Shown here: positions 49,878 through 59,212 of the stretch, piece by piece
Numbering within the stretch: the first letter of the stretch is position 1
Layout of the letters: each line of letters opens with the position of its first letter
Source of the DNA: Megasphaera elsdenii
GTDB lineage: Bacteria; Bacillota; Negativicutes; Veillonellales; Megasphaeraceae
Direction: 5' to 3'
Length of the DNA stretch: 64,000 bases
Assembly (NCBI RefSeq): GCF_020539865.1
Contig: NZ_JAJBQV010000001.1
Location: 1 to 64,000, forward strand
The notes under the pieces: model-generated
The model's input: only the letters and a program-made list of their open reading frames with translations
Database searches by the model: none
Told to the model about the DNA's origin: nothing
Made by a program: the position numbers and the translations under genes

Positions 49878-51128
49878 ATGGAATATGTGAACGAGTTGGA
49901 CACTATATCGGCCAGAGCTGCGCAAAAGAATGCGGCTCTCAAGGTACATCGTCTTACGTTTATGGAGGCTACGATGATGGTCGTCGGGTCTACCATAGGT
50001 TCCGGTGTTTTAGGTTTAGCTTTTGCCAGTCGCAATGCCGGCTGGCCCGTCCTGCTTACGTGGCTTGTCGTAGCAGGCTTTTTTTCTATCATCTCCATGC
50101 TCTATGTCGCTGAAGCGACGCTGCGCACTACCAAGCCCTTACAGCTGTCGGGTTTGGCTGAAAAGTACGTCGGCAAGGTCGGTTCCTGGCTGATCTTCTT
50201 TTCCGTCGGGGCCACGTCTTTTTGCAGCCTCATCGCCTATACCAGCGGCTGCGGCAGGATATTGAGTGAGTTCTTCGGTATTTCCCTGGAAATGGCCAGC
50301 TGCTTCTTTGCCCTCGGGGCGACGAGCGTTGTCTGGCTGGGCCTCAAGGCCACTGGGGTCGCTGAGAAATATTTGAGTTCAGGTATGACGGCCATGCTTA
50401 TTCTTCTCGTCGGCGCGTCACTTTTTTCGGCCCGTGTACCTGTTGCAGATATTCTTTATGCCCATTGGACTTATGCCGTTCCGGTCTTCAATATCGCCGT
50501 CTTTTGTTATGCCGTCCAGTACATTGTTCCGGAAATTTCCCGGGGCTTCACACATGACCCGGGGAAAATCGTTCCGTCTATCCTGGCTGGAGCTGGCATT
50601 TCCTTTGTCATCCTGGCCCTGGTCCCGCTGGCCGTTTTCCTCATGCTGCCAGTCGATGAAATTTCGGAAGTCGCGTCCCTGTCCTGGGGCCGCGCTCTGG
50701 GGTCGCCGGTCTTTTTCGTCATCGTCAATGCGTTCGCTTTCTGCGCCATGCTGACGTCGTTCTGGGCCATTGCCGAAAGTTTCCTGACCAATATGATCGA
50801 CCGCCTGGGCTTTAAATCGGAAACGGATATCCGCACGCGGGCCTGCTGCTTGGCTTTCATCGTCATCCCGCCGGTCTTGTTGGCTTACAGCGGCCTGGTT
50901 GGCTTCGTCAATGCCATCTTTAGTGCCGGCACTTTCGGTGGCATCATCATGTCCGTCCTGCCCGTCTTCATGCTGCGCAGTGCCCGTAAACACGGCGACC
51001 ACGCACCGTGCTGGCAATGCGGTTGGATTGCTCATCCTATCATGCAGTTCCTCGTTGTCGTCCTCTTCGCCAGCGCCGGTATCTACGCCATCCTCAGTTT
51101 ATGCGGCTGGTTGCCTGCGGCATGGTAG
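49878..51128 (+). CDS. Aromatic amino acid permease-like transporter (HAAAP/ArAAP family)
   Basis: 416 residues with about 11 membrane helices. The N-terminal FMEATMMVVGSTIGSGVLGL is the unwound helix 1 typical of APC-fold HAAAP carriers such as TyrP, TnaB and Mtr; WAIAESFLTNMIDRLGFKSE and a short C-terminus follow the family. It takes up tryptophan, tyrosine or a related amino acid with protons. ATG 49878 has AGAGG upstream. Single gene with its own promoter and a strong terminator. Confidence 0.8.
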   Translation: MEYVNELDTISARAAQKNAALKVHRLTFMEATMMVVGSTIGSGVLGLAFASRNAGWPVLLTWLVVAGFFSIISMLYVAEATLRTTKPLQLSGLAEKYVGKVGSWLIFFSVGATSFCSLIAYTSGCGRILSEFFGISLEMASCFFALGATSVVWLGLKATGVAEKYLSSGMTAMLILLVGASLFSARVPVADILYAHWTYAVPVFNIAVFCYAVQYIVPEISRGFTHDPGKIVPSILAGAGISFVILALVPLAVFLMLPVDEISEVASLSWGRALGSPVFFVIVNAFAFCAMLTSFWAIAESFLTNMIDRLGFKSETDIRTRACCLAFIVIPPVLLAYSGLVGFVNAIFSAGTFGGIIMSVLPVFMLRSARKHGDHAPCWQCGWIAHPIMQFLVVVLFASAGIYAILSLCGWLPAAW

Positions 51129-51153
51129 GGGAAACTAATTTCGTAGTTCACTA

Positions 51154-51206
51154 ACAAATAGCTGGCATTTTTCATTTTCGTGAAAAATGCCAGCTATTTG
51201 TTTTTT
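51154..51206. terminator. Strong bidirectional terminator
   Basis: A perfect 21-bp stem (51154-51174 with 51181-51201) with a 6-base loop and T run, between the permease and the convergent LysR gene. Confidence 0.9.
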
Positions 51207-51229
51207 CCGTGTCGCGGCCTGCAGGGCCG

Positions 51230-52108
51230 TCAAGCCCCATGACTCGTCAAGGCGTCGATGAACTGGCGGGCAATGCTGGACAGGTAGCGATGTTTGGGCG
51301 TGATGACGGCTAATTGGGTGCGCAGGCGCGGTTCGTCGATGGCTTTGATCTGGAGATGAGGCAGGCTGGCTGGCGAGATGGCCGATGCCGGGACGACGGC
51401 GTAGCCCAGGCCGGCTTCCGCCCAGAGCAAGGTCGTCCGGGCATCGTCGTTGCGGCAGAGGAGATTCGGCGTGAGATTGTGGGCTTCGCAGACGTCGTGG
51501 AAGAGCTGGTCGAAGCGGCGGTAGAGGATGAGCGGCAGGCCCTTCAGCTGTTCTACCGTCATCGACGGCTGGCCTGGGATAGAATCGGCCAGGGCCGTCG
51601 TATAGGCCAGGACCATCGGTTCTTCCGGGAGGAGGATGCAGTTGAAAGCATCCTGCTTGAATGGCGTGCGGACGATACCGATTTCAATGAGGCCTTTGCC
51701 CAGCATGTCCAGGAGGCGGAAGGTGTTGCCGTCATAGATTTCAAAGCGGATGCCGCGATGGCTGTCATGGAATTGGCGGAGCGCTGGCCGGAGAATGACG
51801 CTGCCCGACGAGGACACGGTCCCGATGGACAAGGTGCCGCGCAGACCATTCTTGAAATCGGCGATTTCCCGTCGTGTCGAGTCGGTGAGGGTAAGAATCT
51901 GACGGGCCCGGCGGTAGAGGATTTCGCCCGCGTCGGTCAAGGTCACGCTGCGCGGTTCCCGCTGCAGGAGCTGGACGCCCAGTTCTTCTTCCAGAGCTTT
52001 CATTTGCTGGCTCAACGGTGGCTGGGCCATGTGCAGGCGACGGGCTGCCGCCGTAATCTGACCTTCTTCGGCGATGACCATGAAGTACGTAAGTTGACGG
52101 ATATCCAT
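51230..52108 (-). CDS. LysR-family transcriptional regulator
   Basis: 292 residues. N-terminal winged HTH MDIRQLTYFMVIAEEGQITA, ARRLHMAQPPLSQQMKALEE, LGVQLLQREPRSVTLTDAG, then a periplasmic-binding-like effector domain (LSIGTVSSSGSVILRPALRQ, GLIEIGIVRTPFK). It resembles the AlsR/CynR/CatM branch. It is divergent from the split chromate transporter, which is its probable target; the effector is unknown. Confidence 0.92.
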   Translation of the reverse strand: MDIRQLTYFMVIAEEGQITAAARRLHMAQPPLSQQMKALEEELGVQLLQREPRSVTLTDAGEILYRRARQILTLTDSTRREIADFKNGLRGTLSIGTVSSSGSVILRPALRQFHDSHRGIRFEIYDGNTFRLLDMLGKGLIEIGIVRTPFKQDAFNCILLPEEPMVLAYTTALADSIPGQPSMTVEQLKGLPLILYRRFDQLFHDVCEAHNLTPNLLCRNDDARTTLLWAEAGLGYAVVPASAISPASLPHLQIKAIDEPRLRTQLAVITPKHRYLSSIARQFIDALTSHGA

Positions 52109-52140
52109 ATCGATGCCTCCTTGACATATAATTTACGTAT

Positions 52141-52191
52141 ATTATATCAATCATACAAATATTTTCAATATAGTAAAGGCCGTGTTATACT
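52141..52191. promoter_or_regulatory. Divergent promoters sharing one -35 hexamer
   Basis: Minus strand: TTGAAA (52168-52163), 16-base spacer, TATAAT (52146-52141) for lysR. Plus strand: the same bases read TTTCAA (52163-52168), 17-base spacer, extended -10 TGTTATACT (52183-52191) for the chromate transporter. The AT-rich spacers hold candidate T-N11-A LysR sites. Confidence 0.6.
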
Positions 52192-52230
52192 AAGACCATA
52201 GACAAGATGATCGTCAAGAAAGGATGATAG

Positions 52231-52809
52231 ATGATGAACGATATTGTGACACCGAAACGGGACGCCCATTTTTTTTGGACCCTGTTCAAATCGACTTTTT
52301 TAATCAGCGCCTTCACCGTAGGCGGCGGCTTCGTCATTATTCCTCTTTTGAAAGGGAAATACGTCGATGAATATCACTGGATCAGCGATAAGGATACCCT
52401 CGATATGGTGGCAATCGCCCAGTCCATGCCTGGCGTCATTGCGGTCAACAGTGCGGTCATCCTCGGCTACCGCATGGCCGGGGTCCTGGGGACGCTGGTC
52501 GCCCTGGTCGCGACGGTGCTGCCCTGCCTGATTACGCTGTCGATTATTTCTTACTGCTATGATTTCTTTATCCAGAATCTCTATATCAAGATGATCCTCC
52601 GCGGTATGCAGTGCGGGGCGACGGCGCTCATCGTCAATGTCGGCATCGACCTCCTCATCAAACAGGGAAAAAAGAAGCTCCTCCTGCCGCTGGCTATCAT
52701 CGTAGCGACGTTTATTGCTAACTTATGCTTTGATGTCAATATCATGGCGCTCATCGTCATCGACGGCATCATTGGCTTTGCCTTCATGCGCGACAAGAAG
52801 TACGATTAA
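52231..52809 (+). CDS. Chromate transporter family, first half-size subunit
   Basis: 192 residues, one CHR domain. LISAFTVGGGFVIIPLLKGK, IAQSMPGVIAVNSAVILGYR are the family's FTVGGG and Q-x-x-PG motifs, followed by about five membrane helices. In short-chain CHR systems two half-size proteins pair to form the transporter. Substrate in anaerobes may be chromate or another oxyanion or organic anion. SD AAAGGATGATAG; ATG 52234 is an alternative start. Confidence 0.88.
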   Translation: MMNDIVTPKRDAHFFWTLFKSTFLISAFTVGGGFVIIPLLKGKYVDEYHWISDKDTLDMVAIAQSMPGVIAVNSAVILGYRMAGVLGTLVALVATVLPCLITLSIISYCYDFFIQNLYIKMILRGMQCGATALIVNVGIDLLIKQGKKKLLLPLAIIVATFIANLCFDVNIMALIVIDGIIGFAFMRDKKYD

Positions 52810-52824
52810 GGGGAGGGACTTATC

Positions 52825-53391
52825 ATGATATATTTATTGCTTTTTTGGGAATTCTGTAAAGTCGGGGCTTTCTGCGTCGGCGGCGGCTATGCGTCTATGC
52901 CGCTGATTCAGGCCAGTGTCGTCGATACCTTCCATTGGCTCTCGATGAGCGAATTTGTCGATATATTCACCATTTCTCAGATGACTCCGGGACCGATCGG
53001 TATCAATGCTGCCACCTTCGTCGGTACCAAAATTGCCGGATTGGGCGGAGCTGTCGCTGCCACCCTAGGCTTCGTCACGCCGTCGTTTTTCTTGGGAATT
53101 CTGTTAGCACGCGTCTTCCTCAAGTACGGTGATATCGGTCCTATCCGGGGCATCCTCAACGGCCTGCGGCCGGCAGTCGTCGCCCTTATCTGCGTCGCCA
53201 GTCTGAGTTTCATCCTCCTGGCCTTGTGGAATACGGAAACCTGGCCTGATGACTGGTCGGCTTTCAGCCTTGGCGGCTTGGTCATCCTCTTCTTGGCTAT
53301 TGCAGCGACGCGGCGCAAAATCGGCGTTATCAAGGTCCTCATCGGATCCGGTGTCTTAGGCCTCCTCTTAGGCATAGCCGGCCTCATCTAA
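52825..53391 (+). CDS. Chromate transporter family, second half-size subunit
   Basis: 188 residues, the partner CHR domain: FCKVGAFCVGGGYASMPLIQ, ISQMTPGPIGINAATFVGTK, then four to five helices. SD GGGGAGGG, 15 bases after the first subunit. The end overlaps the convergent helicase gene by eight bases. Confidence 0.88.
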   Translation: MIYLLLFWEFCKVGAFCVGGGYASMPLIQASVVDTFHWLSMSEFVDIFTISQMTPGPIGINAATFVGTKIAGLGGAVAATLGFVTPSFFLGILLARVFLKYGDIGPIRGILNGLRPAVVALICVASLSFILLALWNTETWPDDWSAFSLGGLVILFLAIAATRRKIGVIKVLIGSGVLGLLLGIAGLI

Positions 53392-55915
53392 CTTCGATAT
53401 ATTGGGAATCCAGGCTCTGGAGGAAGCGGCTCGGTGCATAGCGCTGATGACCATTTCCTTGGTGCCAGCTCAGATACAGCCTCTTTTTGGCCCGCGTAAT
53501 GGCGACATAAAAGAGGCGTTTTTCTTCTTCGATATCGCCTTTTTTTACGGACCAGAATGTGGGGAAGACCTGGTCTTCGAGATTGGCCAAGAAGACGTAA
53601 TCGAATTCCAGCCCTTTGGCTTGATGGATGGTAATGATGGGGATTTTCGGATCCTTGGCCAACATGCTGTCCAGTTCGCTGTTGGATAAGGAAGTCAGCT
53701 TGAGAAATTCGGCTAAGGCGTCGCGGGGATCCTGGGCGGGGTCGTCTGTTTCCCTGGCAATGCGGTAAAGCTTGCGGACATTTTCCAGCCTGTCGATGTG
53801 CTGGGCGGCATCCTTGGGGTCGTGATGGGCTTCGTACCAGTCTTTGACGCCGCCTTTGTTCATGACAGCGGCGATGACTGCAGTCGGCCGGCCCTGGTAG
53901 GACAAGCGGCGCAGGGCAGCGATATCGCGGCTGAACGGGGCGAAGAGGGGCAGGTAGATGGCCAGGGAAGCGCGGCGGGCCGTCGTGGCTGGCGCTATCT
54001 TCTCTTTTACGGCGTAGCACAAGAGGCCGGCCGTAGCCAGGATGTCGTCGAAGGCATCGTGCGACGGCTGATGGTCGATGGGGAAGGTTTCACTCAGCGT
54101 GGCCAGTTTATGGTTGATGAGATTCGGGTAGAAGCGGCGGTATATATCCAAGGTGTCATAATAAGGGAAGTCGCCGCTTTCGGCCATGTCCAGGCGCTGG
54201 AGCTCGCTGTGCAGGATAGACAGGTCATACGTGACGTTGTGGCCGACGATGACGGCGTCTTTCGCGAATTCCAGGAAGGCCTTCAGGGCTTGGCGTGGTT
54301 CCATTCCCTGGGCCGCCAGGGTTTCGTCGCTGATGTGATGGACGTAGAAGGAGGTGCCGACAGGGCGGCTGGCGCGGACGTAGGTGTTGAAGGTGTCTGT
54401 AACCTGGCCGGCGGCATCGAGGCGGACGGCGGCGATTTGGATGATTTCGTCTGTCGTCGTGTCGGTCCCTGTGCTTTCTACGTCGAAGACGACGATTCGC
54501 CCTTCGTCCAGGGCCGTCAGCAAGAGACCATAAGGATCACCTGTTTCCTGAGAAATAGGATCGATGAAGTCGCAGAGCTGAAGGCCCAGGCGGCGGTAGG
54601 ATTCGCTTTCTATGGTTTTCACAGTCCGTTGGCCGATGCGGGAGATGAAGCGCAGCAGGATGCGCTTCAGGCTGAGGTTGTCGTGCTTATTCAAGAGCAG
54701 CCGCAAGTAGGCCAAGACATCTTTACATTCCTGTCGCTTGAACAGGTGGAACTGGTCGATACAGGTGACGGGCAGCTGGTCCTCCGGCGGATAGTGCTGG
54801 TTATGGGCGTTGATGCCCGTCCAGAGCTGCTGGGCCTGGCGATTGCCGCGGACGAGGACGCAGGCCTTCAAGCGCTCTTTAGGCGGCAGTTTCCTTAGTT
54901 CCTGGAAAATCCAGCGGCTTTCATCGAGAAAGGTATTGGCCTGGTGGATGACGATGGGCTCGCCCGGGGTGGCGGCCTCAGCCTGGCCAGGCTGAGGATA
55001 GACATGGTGGACCGTTACTTGACCGAAGAGGTGGTTCAGGCAGCTTTCGCCAGCCTTCAAGAGAAGCTGCGTAGACCGGTAGTTGCTCGTAAAAGTGATT
55101 TCCCGGGGATGGTAGGCCTTACGGAATTGTTCCAAGATATATTCCGGATAGGAGCCGCGCCATTCGTAAATGGTCTGGAAGTAATCGCCGCAAAGGAGGA
55201 CGTTGCGGCCCGGGAAGAGGCGGCTGATGACGGCGTATTCGACTTCGCTCGTGTCCTGCATTTCGTCGACGGCGATAAAGCGGAAGCGGTCCCGCCAGCG
55301 CTGGCAGCAGGCGTCATCTGTGAGAAACTCGTAGGCACCAGTGATGAGATCTGTGAAGTCGACGGCGTGGTTGTCGGCCAGGACGGTATTGTATTGCTGG
55401 ACCAGGACGTCGCCATGGTCTTGGAGCCAGGCTTGGAGGGCTTCTTTGGGTGCCGTGAAATCGTGGAGATCGGGAATGACGCGTTGTTTCTTGGCAAATT
55501 CGATGAAATTCTGCAGGGCCTGGGTGTCGTTGCCCGGTGCCGATGCCGCAACAGGCAGGCCGTCGATAATTTGCCGGCAGTCTTCGTCGTCGTAGAGCAG
55601 GAAGTCATTGTAACGGTCGCTTTGGCGTTTCGTTTCTTCTTTGATGAGGCTGTAACAGAAGCTGTGGATTGTCTTGACGACGACAGCGAGGCCCTTTTCC
55701 CGGGCCGTAGCGATGATGCGCTCTTTCAGTTCCTTGCAGGCCCGGTTGGTGAAGGTCAGGCAGAGTATCTGTGCGCCTTCGGCAGTGCCTGTTTCCAAGA
55801 TATGTGCGACCCGGCAGGCCAGGACGCGGGTCTTGCCCGTACCGGCTGGCGCATTGAGCAGGATGGGCTGCGATACGTCATTGACGACTTGCTGCTGCTG
55901 GTCATTTAATTCCAT
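53384..55915 (-). CDS. UvrD/PcrA-type helicase with an internal DnaQ-like exonuclease domain
   Basis: 843 residues. Superfamily 1 helicase: Walker A LLNAPAGTGKTRVLACRVAH (about 18-37), TFTNRACKELK, DEMQDTS (motif II, DExQ), SNYRSTQ. The second helicase half is split by a DEDDh exonuclease: Exo I VVFDVESTGTDTTTDEIIQI (about 473-492), Exo II HNVTYDLSIL (about 558), Exo III HDAFDDILATAGL (about 617). Helicase motifs resume with TIHQAKGLEFDYVFLA (about 757) and YVAITRAKKRLYLS (about 803). It would unwind and trim DNA 3' ends. ATG overlaps no neighbour on the left promoter side; the minus-strand promoter was not identified. Confidence 0.85.
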   Translation of the reverse strand: MELNDQQQQVVNDVSQPILLNAPAGTGKTRVLACRVAHILETGTAEGAQILCLTFTNRACKELKERIIATAREKGLAVVVKTIHSFCYSLIKEETKRQSDRYNDFLLYDDEDCRQIIDGLPVAASAPGNDTQALQNFIEFAKKQRVIPDLHDFTAPKEALQAWLQDHGDVLVQQYNTVLADNHAVDFTDLITGAYEFLTDDACCQRWRDRFRFIAVDEMQDTSEVEYAVISRLFPGRNVLLCGDYFQTIYEWRGSYPEYILEQFRKAYHPREITFTSNYRSTQLLLKAGESCLNHLFGQVTVHHVYPQPGQAEAATPGEPIVIHQANTFLDESRWIFQELRKLPPKERLKACVLVRGNRQAQQLWTGINAHNQHYPPEDQLPVTCIDQFHLFKRQECKDVLAYLRLLLNKHDNLSLKRILLRFISRIGQRTVKTIESESYRRLGLQLCDFIDPISQETGDPYGLLLTALDEGRIVVFDVESTGTDTTTDEIIQIAAVRLDAAGQVTDTFNTYVRASRPVGTSFYVHHISDETLAAQGMEPRQALKAFLEFAKDAVIVGHNVTYDLSILHSELQRLDMAESGDFPYYDTLDIYRRFYPNLINHKLATLSETFPIDHQPSHDAFDDILATAGLLCYAVKEKIAPATTARRASLAIYLPLFAPFSRDIAALRRLSYQGRPTAVIAAVMNKGGVKDWYEAHHDPKDAAQHIDRLENVRKLYRIARETDDPAQDPRDALAEFLKLTSLSNSELDSMLAKDPKIPIITIHQAKGLEFDYVFLANLEDQVFPTFWSVKKGDIEEEKRLFYVAITRAKKRLYLSWHQGNGHQRYAPSRFLQSLDSQYIEVR

Positions 55916-56004
55916 AATCTATTCCTCCGTGTCGATTATTTTCTTTTATTGTAACATAGTCGGCGCCATCCGGGTATAAACTGCCATAGAACCGGCGATT
56001 TTCA

Positions 56005-56033
56005 TTGACAGCCCCGTAGGTTTTTGATAGAAT
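56005..56033 (+). promoter_or_regulatory. Promoter of the purine operon
   Basis: TTGACA (56005-56010), 17-base spacer, TAGAAT (56028-56033). No purine riboswitch was recognised in the leader. Confidence 0.8.
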
Positions 56034-56076
56034 CAAAGTGTGTTTGATAATCTTTCAATCAATAAGGAGATGCATT

Positions 56077-56139
56077 ATGACAATACGTTTATGGACAGGT
56101 TCTTCGCCGTTTGTAAACAGTCTCCGTGTGTCTAAATGA
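56077..56139 (+). CDS. Leader peptide of the purine operon
   Basis: 20 residues, MTIRLWTGSSP then FVNSLRVSK, with a strong SD (AAGGAGATGCATT) and a stop directly before the terminator hairpin. A translated leader followed by an intrinsic terminator suggests attenuation. The peptide has three Ser, two Arg and one Trp but no run of a single amino acid, so the sensed signal is unclear. Confidence 0.6.
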   Translation: MTIRLWTGSSPFVNSLRVSK

Positions 56140-56140
56140 A

Positions 56141-56182
56141 AAAACCCAAAGGTGACGTGTGTCACTTTTGGGTTTTGTTTTT
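56141..56182 (+). terminator. Terminator/attenuator in the purine leader
   Basis: AAAACCCAAAGGTGAC (56141-56156) pairs with GTCACTTTTGGGTTTT (56161-56176), a 16-bp stem with one G-T pair, followed by GTTTTT. It begins right after the leader stop and ends 19 bases before the purE start, so readthrough is needed to express the operon. Confidence 0.8.
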
Positions 56183-56200
56183 CCTAAGGAGGGGTCTCTG

Positions 56201-56695
56201 TTGAAGGTCGGTTTGATCATGGGAAGCGATTCTGATTTTCCCGTCATGAAAAAAGCGATTGCTATTTTTAAAGAATTTGGTGTTGAATATGAAGTCTTGT
56301 TAGCGTCGGCCCATCGCACGCCGACAGCTGTTCGGGAATTCGTTTCGACAGCCGAAGAACGGGGCATCAGTGCCTTTGTCGTCGGTGCCGGCATGGCAGC
56401 TCATCTGCCGGGTGTCGTCGCCAGCTATACGACGCTGCCTGTCATCGGCGTCCCCTTGGAAAGCGGCAGTCTCCAGGGCATGGATGCGCTGTTGGCCATC
56501 GTACAGATGCCGTCGGGCATCCCCGTTGCTACTGTCGCTATTAATGGGGCCAAGAACGGAGCGCTCCTGGCCGTACAGATCGGCGCTGCCAGCGATGCTG
56601 AATTAGCCAAGAAATACAAGGCTTATCGCGAAAACATGGCTCAAGAGGTCATGAAAAAGAACCAGAAGTTGCAAGAAACCGTAAAGTCCCTCTAA
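56201..56695 (+). CDS. purE: N5-carboxyaminoimidazole ribonucleotide mutase, class I PurE
   Basis: 164 residues from TTG 56201 (SD AAGGAGG, eight bases). [35 protein letters not shown] and [14 protein letters not shown] are the class I PurE motifs, including the active-site His of SAHRT. It moves CO2 from N5-CAIR to CAIR. PurK, which normally supplies N5-CAIR, is not in this cluster. First gene of the operon. Confidence 0.95.
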   Translation: MKVGLIMGSDSDFPVMKKAIAIFKEFGVEYEVLLASAHRTPTAVREFVSTAEERGISAFVVGAGMAAHLPGVVASYTTLPVIGVPLESGSLQGMDALLAIVQMPSGIPVATVAINGAKNGALLAVQIGAASDAELAKKYKAYRENMAQEVMKKNQKLQETVKSL

Positions 56696-56739
56696 GGGCA
56701 TGTACAGACTATTTTTCGTTATAACAGGAGGTTTAATTC

Positions 56740-58167
56740 ATGTTTTACGATCCGATTTGGGATAAGCAGCATGAAGAATGTGGTGTCTTAGGTATTTACG
56801 ATAAACACCTCGATATTCCCCGCTATATTTACTGGGGGTTGTTCGCATTACAGCATCGTGGCCAGGAAAGCGGTGGTATTGCCTTGACCGATGGCCAGGA
56901 TATCCATACGTTCCGCGGCATGGGTCTCATCAGTACGGTCTTCGCCAACGGCGTACCGGACGAAGAAGGCGGCCCTGTCGGTATCGGTCACGTTCGCTAT
57001 TCGACGACCGGTTCCAATAATCCCCGCAACATCCAGCCCTTGGCCGTATATACCCCTATGGGACAGCTGGCCTTGGCTCACAACGGCAACCTGACCAATA
57101 CGCGGACTCTGCGGGAAGAACTGGACCGCGGCGGCGCCACGTTCCAGACGACGATGGACAGTGAAATCATCGTCAACCTCATCAGCCGCAGCCAGAAAGA
57201 CACTATCGAAGAACGCATCATGGAAAGCATGAACCGCATCCAGGGGGCGTATTCACTGGTACTCATGACGAAAGATACGCTCTATGGTGTCCGCGACCCC
57301 TACGGTTTCCGTCCGCTGTGCATCGGCCGTACCGATGAAGGCGGCTGGGTCCTGGCGTCGGAAACGTGTGCCCTCGATGCCATCGGCGCCAAGTTCGTCC
57401 GCGACGTACAGCCAGGCGAATTTGTCCAGATCAATGAAAAAGGCGTCAAATCGACGATCTTTGCCAAGGCACCGCGCAAGCAGGTCTGTTCTTTTGAATA
57501 CATCTATTTCGCCCGTCCGGACAGTGTCATCGACGGTCAGGACGTCTATCAGGCCCGCTTGAACATGGGCCGGGAAATGTGGAATGAAACGCAGTATGAT
57601 GCGGATATCGTCATTTCTGTCCCGGACAGCGGCAACACGGCAGCCATCGGCTATGCCCAGGCTTCGGGCATCCCCTTCAAGCACGGCCTCATCAAGAACC
57701 GTTATATGGGCCGTACCTTCATCAAGCCGAATCAGAAACAGCGCGAACTGGCTGTCCGCATGAAATTGAACGTCGTCAAGTCCGTCGTCAAGGGCAAGCG
57801 GATCGTCATGGTCGACGACTCCATCGTCCGCGGCACGACGAGCGGCATCATCTGCAAACTCTTGCGCGAAGCCGGCGCTAAGGAAGTCTATATGTGCGTA
57901 TCGGCACCGCCTATCAAGTATCCATGCTTCTACGGCATCGACACGTCAGTCCGCAAGGAACTCATTGCTTCGACGTTCAGTGTCGAACAGATCCAGAAGT
58001 ATATCGGCGTCGACAAACTCCATTTCATTTCTATCGATGGCCTCAATCGGGCTGTCGAACATATCCCCAAGGAAGATATGTGCTTAGCTTGCTTTAACAA
58101 CGACTATCCTACGGACACTCCGCAGGCCAATGAGGAAGGAGAAAAATATGCTCTCGAACACAAATAA
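56740..58167 (+). CDS. purF: Amidophosphoribosyltransferase (PurF)
   Basis: 475 residues. Propeptide of about 13 residues (MFYDPIWDKQHEE), then catalytic Cys14 in CGVLGIYD, GLFALQHRGQESGGIA, GHVRYSTTG, and the PRPP motif RIVMVDDSIVRGTTSGII (about 350). Propeptide and cysteines in the C-terminal half (CLACFNNDYP) suggest the B. subtilis-type enzyme with an Fe-S cluster. It makes phosphoribosylamine from PRPP and Gln. SD AGGAGGT. Confidence 0.96.
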   Translation: MFYDPIWDKQHEECGVLGIYDKHLDIPRYIYWGLFALQHRGQESGGIALTDGQDIHTFRGMGLISTVFANGVPDEEGGPVGIGHVRYSTTGSNNPRNIQPLAVYTPMGQLALAHNGNLTNTRTLREELDRGGATFQTTMDSEIIVNLISRSQKDTIEERIMESMNRIQGAYSLVLMTKDTLYGVRDPYGFRPLCIGRTDEGGWVLASETCALDAIGAKFVRDVQPGEFVQINEKGVKSTIFAKAPRKQVCSFEYIYFARPDSVIDGQDVYQARLNMGREMWNETQYDADIVISVPDSGNTAAIGYAQASGIPFKHGLIKNRYMGRTFIKPNQKQRELAVRMKLNVVKSVVKGKRIVMVDDSIVRGTTSGIICKLLREAGAKEVYMCVSAPPIKYPCFYGIDTSVRKELIASTFSVEQIQKYIGVDKLHFISIDGLNRAVEHIPKEDMCLACFNNDYPTDTPQANEEGEKYALEHK

Positions 58168-59212
58168 AGGATTGACTTATGCTGATGCCGGCGTCGACAT
58201 CGATGCTGGCAACAAAGCCGTAGAATTGATGAAAGATTCGGTCAAAGCCACGTACCGTCCGGAAGTCCTCGGCGACCTGGGCGGTTTCGGCGGTCTCTTT
58301 TCCCTGATGAACAGCGACATCAAGAAACCGATTCTGGTCAGCGGCACCGACGGTGTCGGCACCAAGCTGCGCCTGGCCATCATGATGGGCAAGCACGATA
58401 CGGTCGGCCAGGACTGCGTCGCCATGTCCATCAATGACGTCCTCGTCCAGGGCGCAGAACCGCTGTTCTTCCTGGACTACATCGCCGTCGGCAAACTCGA
58501 CCCGGTCCAGGTTGCGACCATCGTCAAAGGCGTTGCCCATGCCTGCCAGGAATCGGGCTGCGCGCTGCTTGGCGGCGAAACGGCTGAAATGGCCGGTTTC
58601 TATGCCAAAGACGACTATGATTTGGCTGGCTTCGGCGTCGGCATCGTCGACCGCGACAAGGTCATTACCGGCGAAAACATCAAAGCCGGCGACGTCCTCA
58701 TCGGCCTGCCTTCGACCGGGGTCCACTCCAACGGCTTCTCCCTGGTCCGCAAGATCGTCCTGGAACGGCAGAACATGAAGCTCGACCAGTACGTCGACGA
58801 ACTGGGTATGACTATCGGCGAATGCCTGCTCACGCCGACCCGCCTCTATCCGCGTCCGTGCCTGCCGATCATCAAGAACTTCACTGTCAAGGGCATGGTT
58901 CATATCACGGGCGGCGGTTTCTATGAAAACATCCCCCGCGTCCTGCCCAAGGGTGTCGGCGTCGACATCGACGTCACGTCGTGGCCGCAGCTGCCGATCT
59001 TCGGGCTCCTCCAGAAGTGGGGCAACGTTGATGCCAAGGAAATGTACCGCACCTTCAACATGGGCATCGGCATGATCATGATCGTCGATGAAAAAGACGC
59101 AGATGCCGTCCTCAAGAACCTGGCCGACCGCGATGAAAAGGCCTATGTCATCGGCAAAGTCGTCGATTCCGACGTACCCGTAACCTTGCGGGGAGGCGTA
59201 TTCCATGACTAA
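58148..59212 (+). CDS. purM: Phosphoribosylformylglycinamidine cyclo-ligase (PurM)
   Basis: 354 residues. GLTYADAGVDIDAGNKAVEL, LVSGTDGVGTKLRLA, CVAMSINDVLVQGAEPLFFL, LLGGETAEMAGFYA and LPSTGVHSNGFSLVRKI are PurM signatures. It closes the imidazole ring to AIR using ATP. ATG 58148 has AAGGAG six bases upstream and overlaps the end of purF by 20 bases. Confidence 0.96.
   Translation: MLSNTNKGLTYADAGVDIDAGNKAVELMKDSVKATYRPEVLGDLGGFGGLFSLMNSDIKKPILVSGTDGVGTKLRLAIMMGKHDTVGQDCVAMSINDVLVQGAEPLFFLDYIAVGKLDPVQVATIVKGVAHACQESGCALLGGETAEMAGFYAKDDYDLAGFGVGIVDRDKVITGENIKAGDVLIGLPSTGVHSNGFSLVRKIVLERQNMKLDQYVDELGMTIGECLLTPTRLYPRPCLPIIKNFTVKGMVHITGGGFYENIPRVLPKGVGVDIDVTSWPQLPIFGLLQKWGNVDAKEMYRTFNMGIGMIMIVDEKDADAVLKNLADRDEKAYVIGKVVDSDVPVTLRGGVFHD

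Noticed and set aside
55916..56076. Purine riboswitch before purE
   Set aside because: No conserved purine-aptamer core was seen; only a promoter, the leader frame and a terminator.
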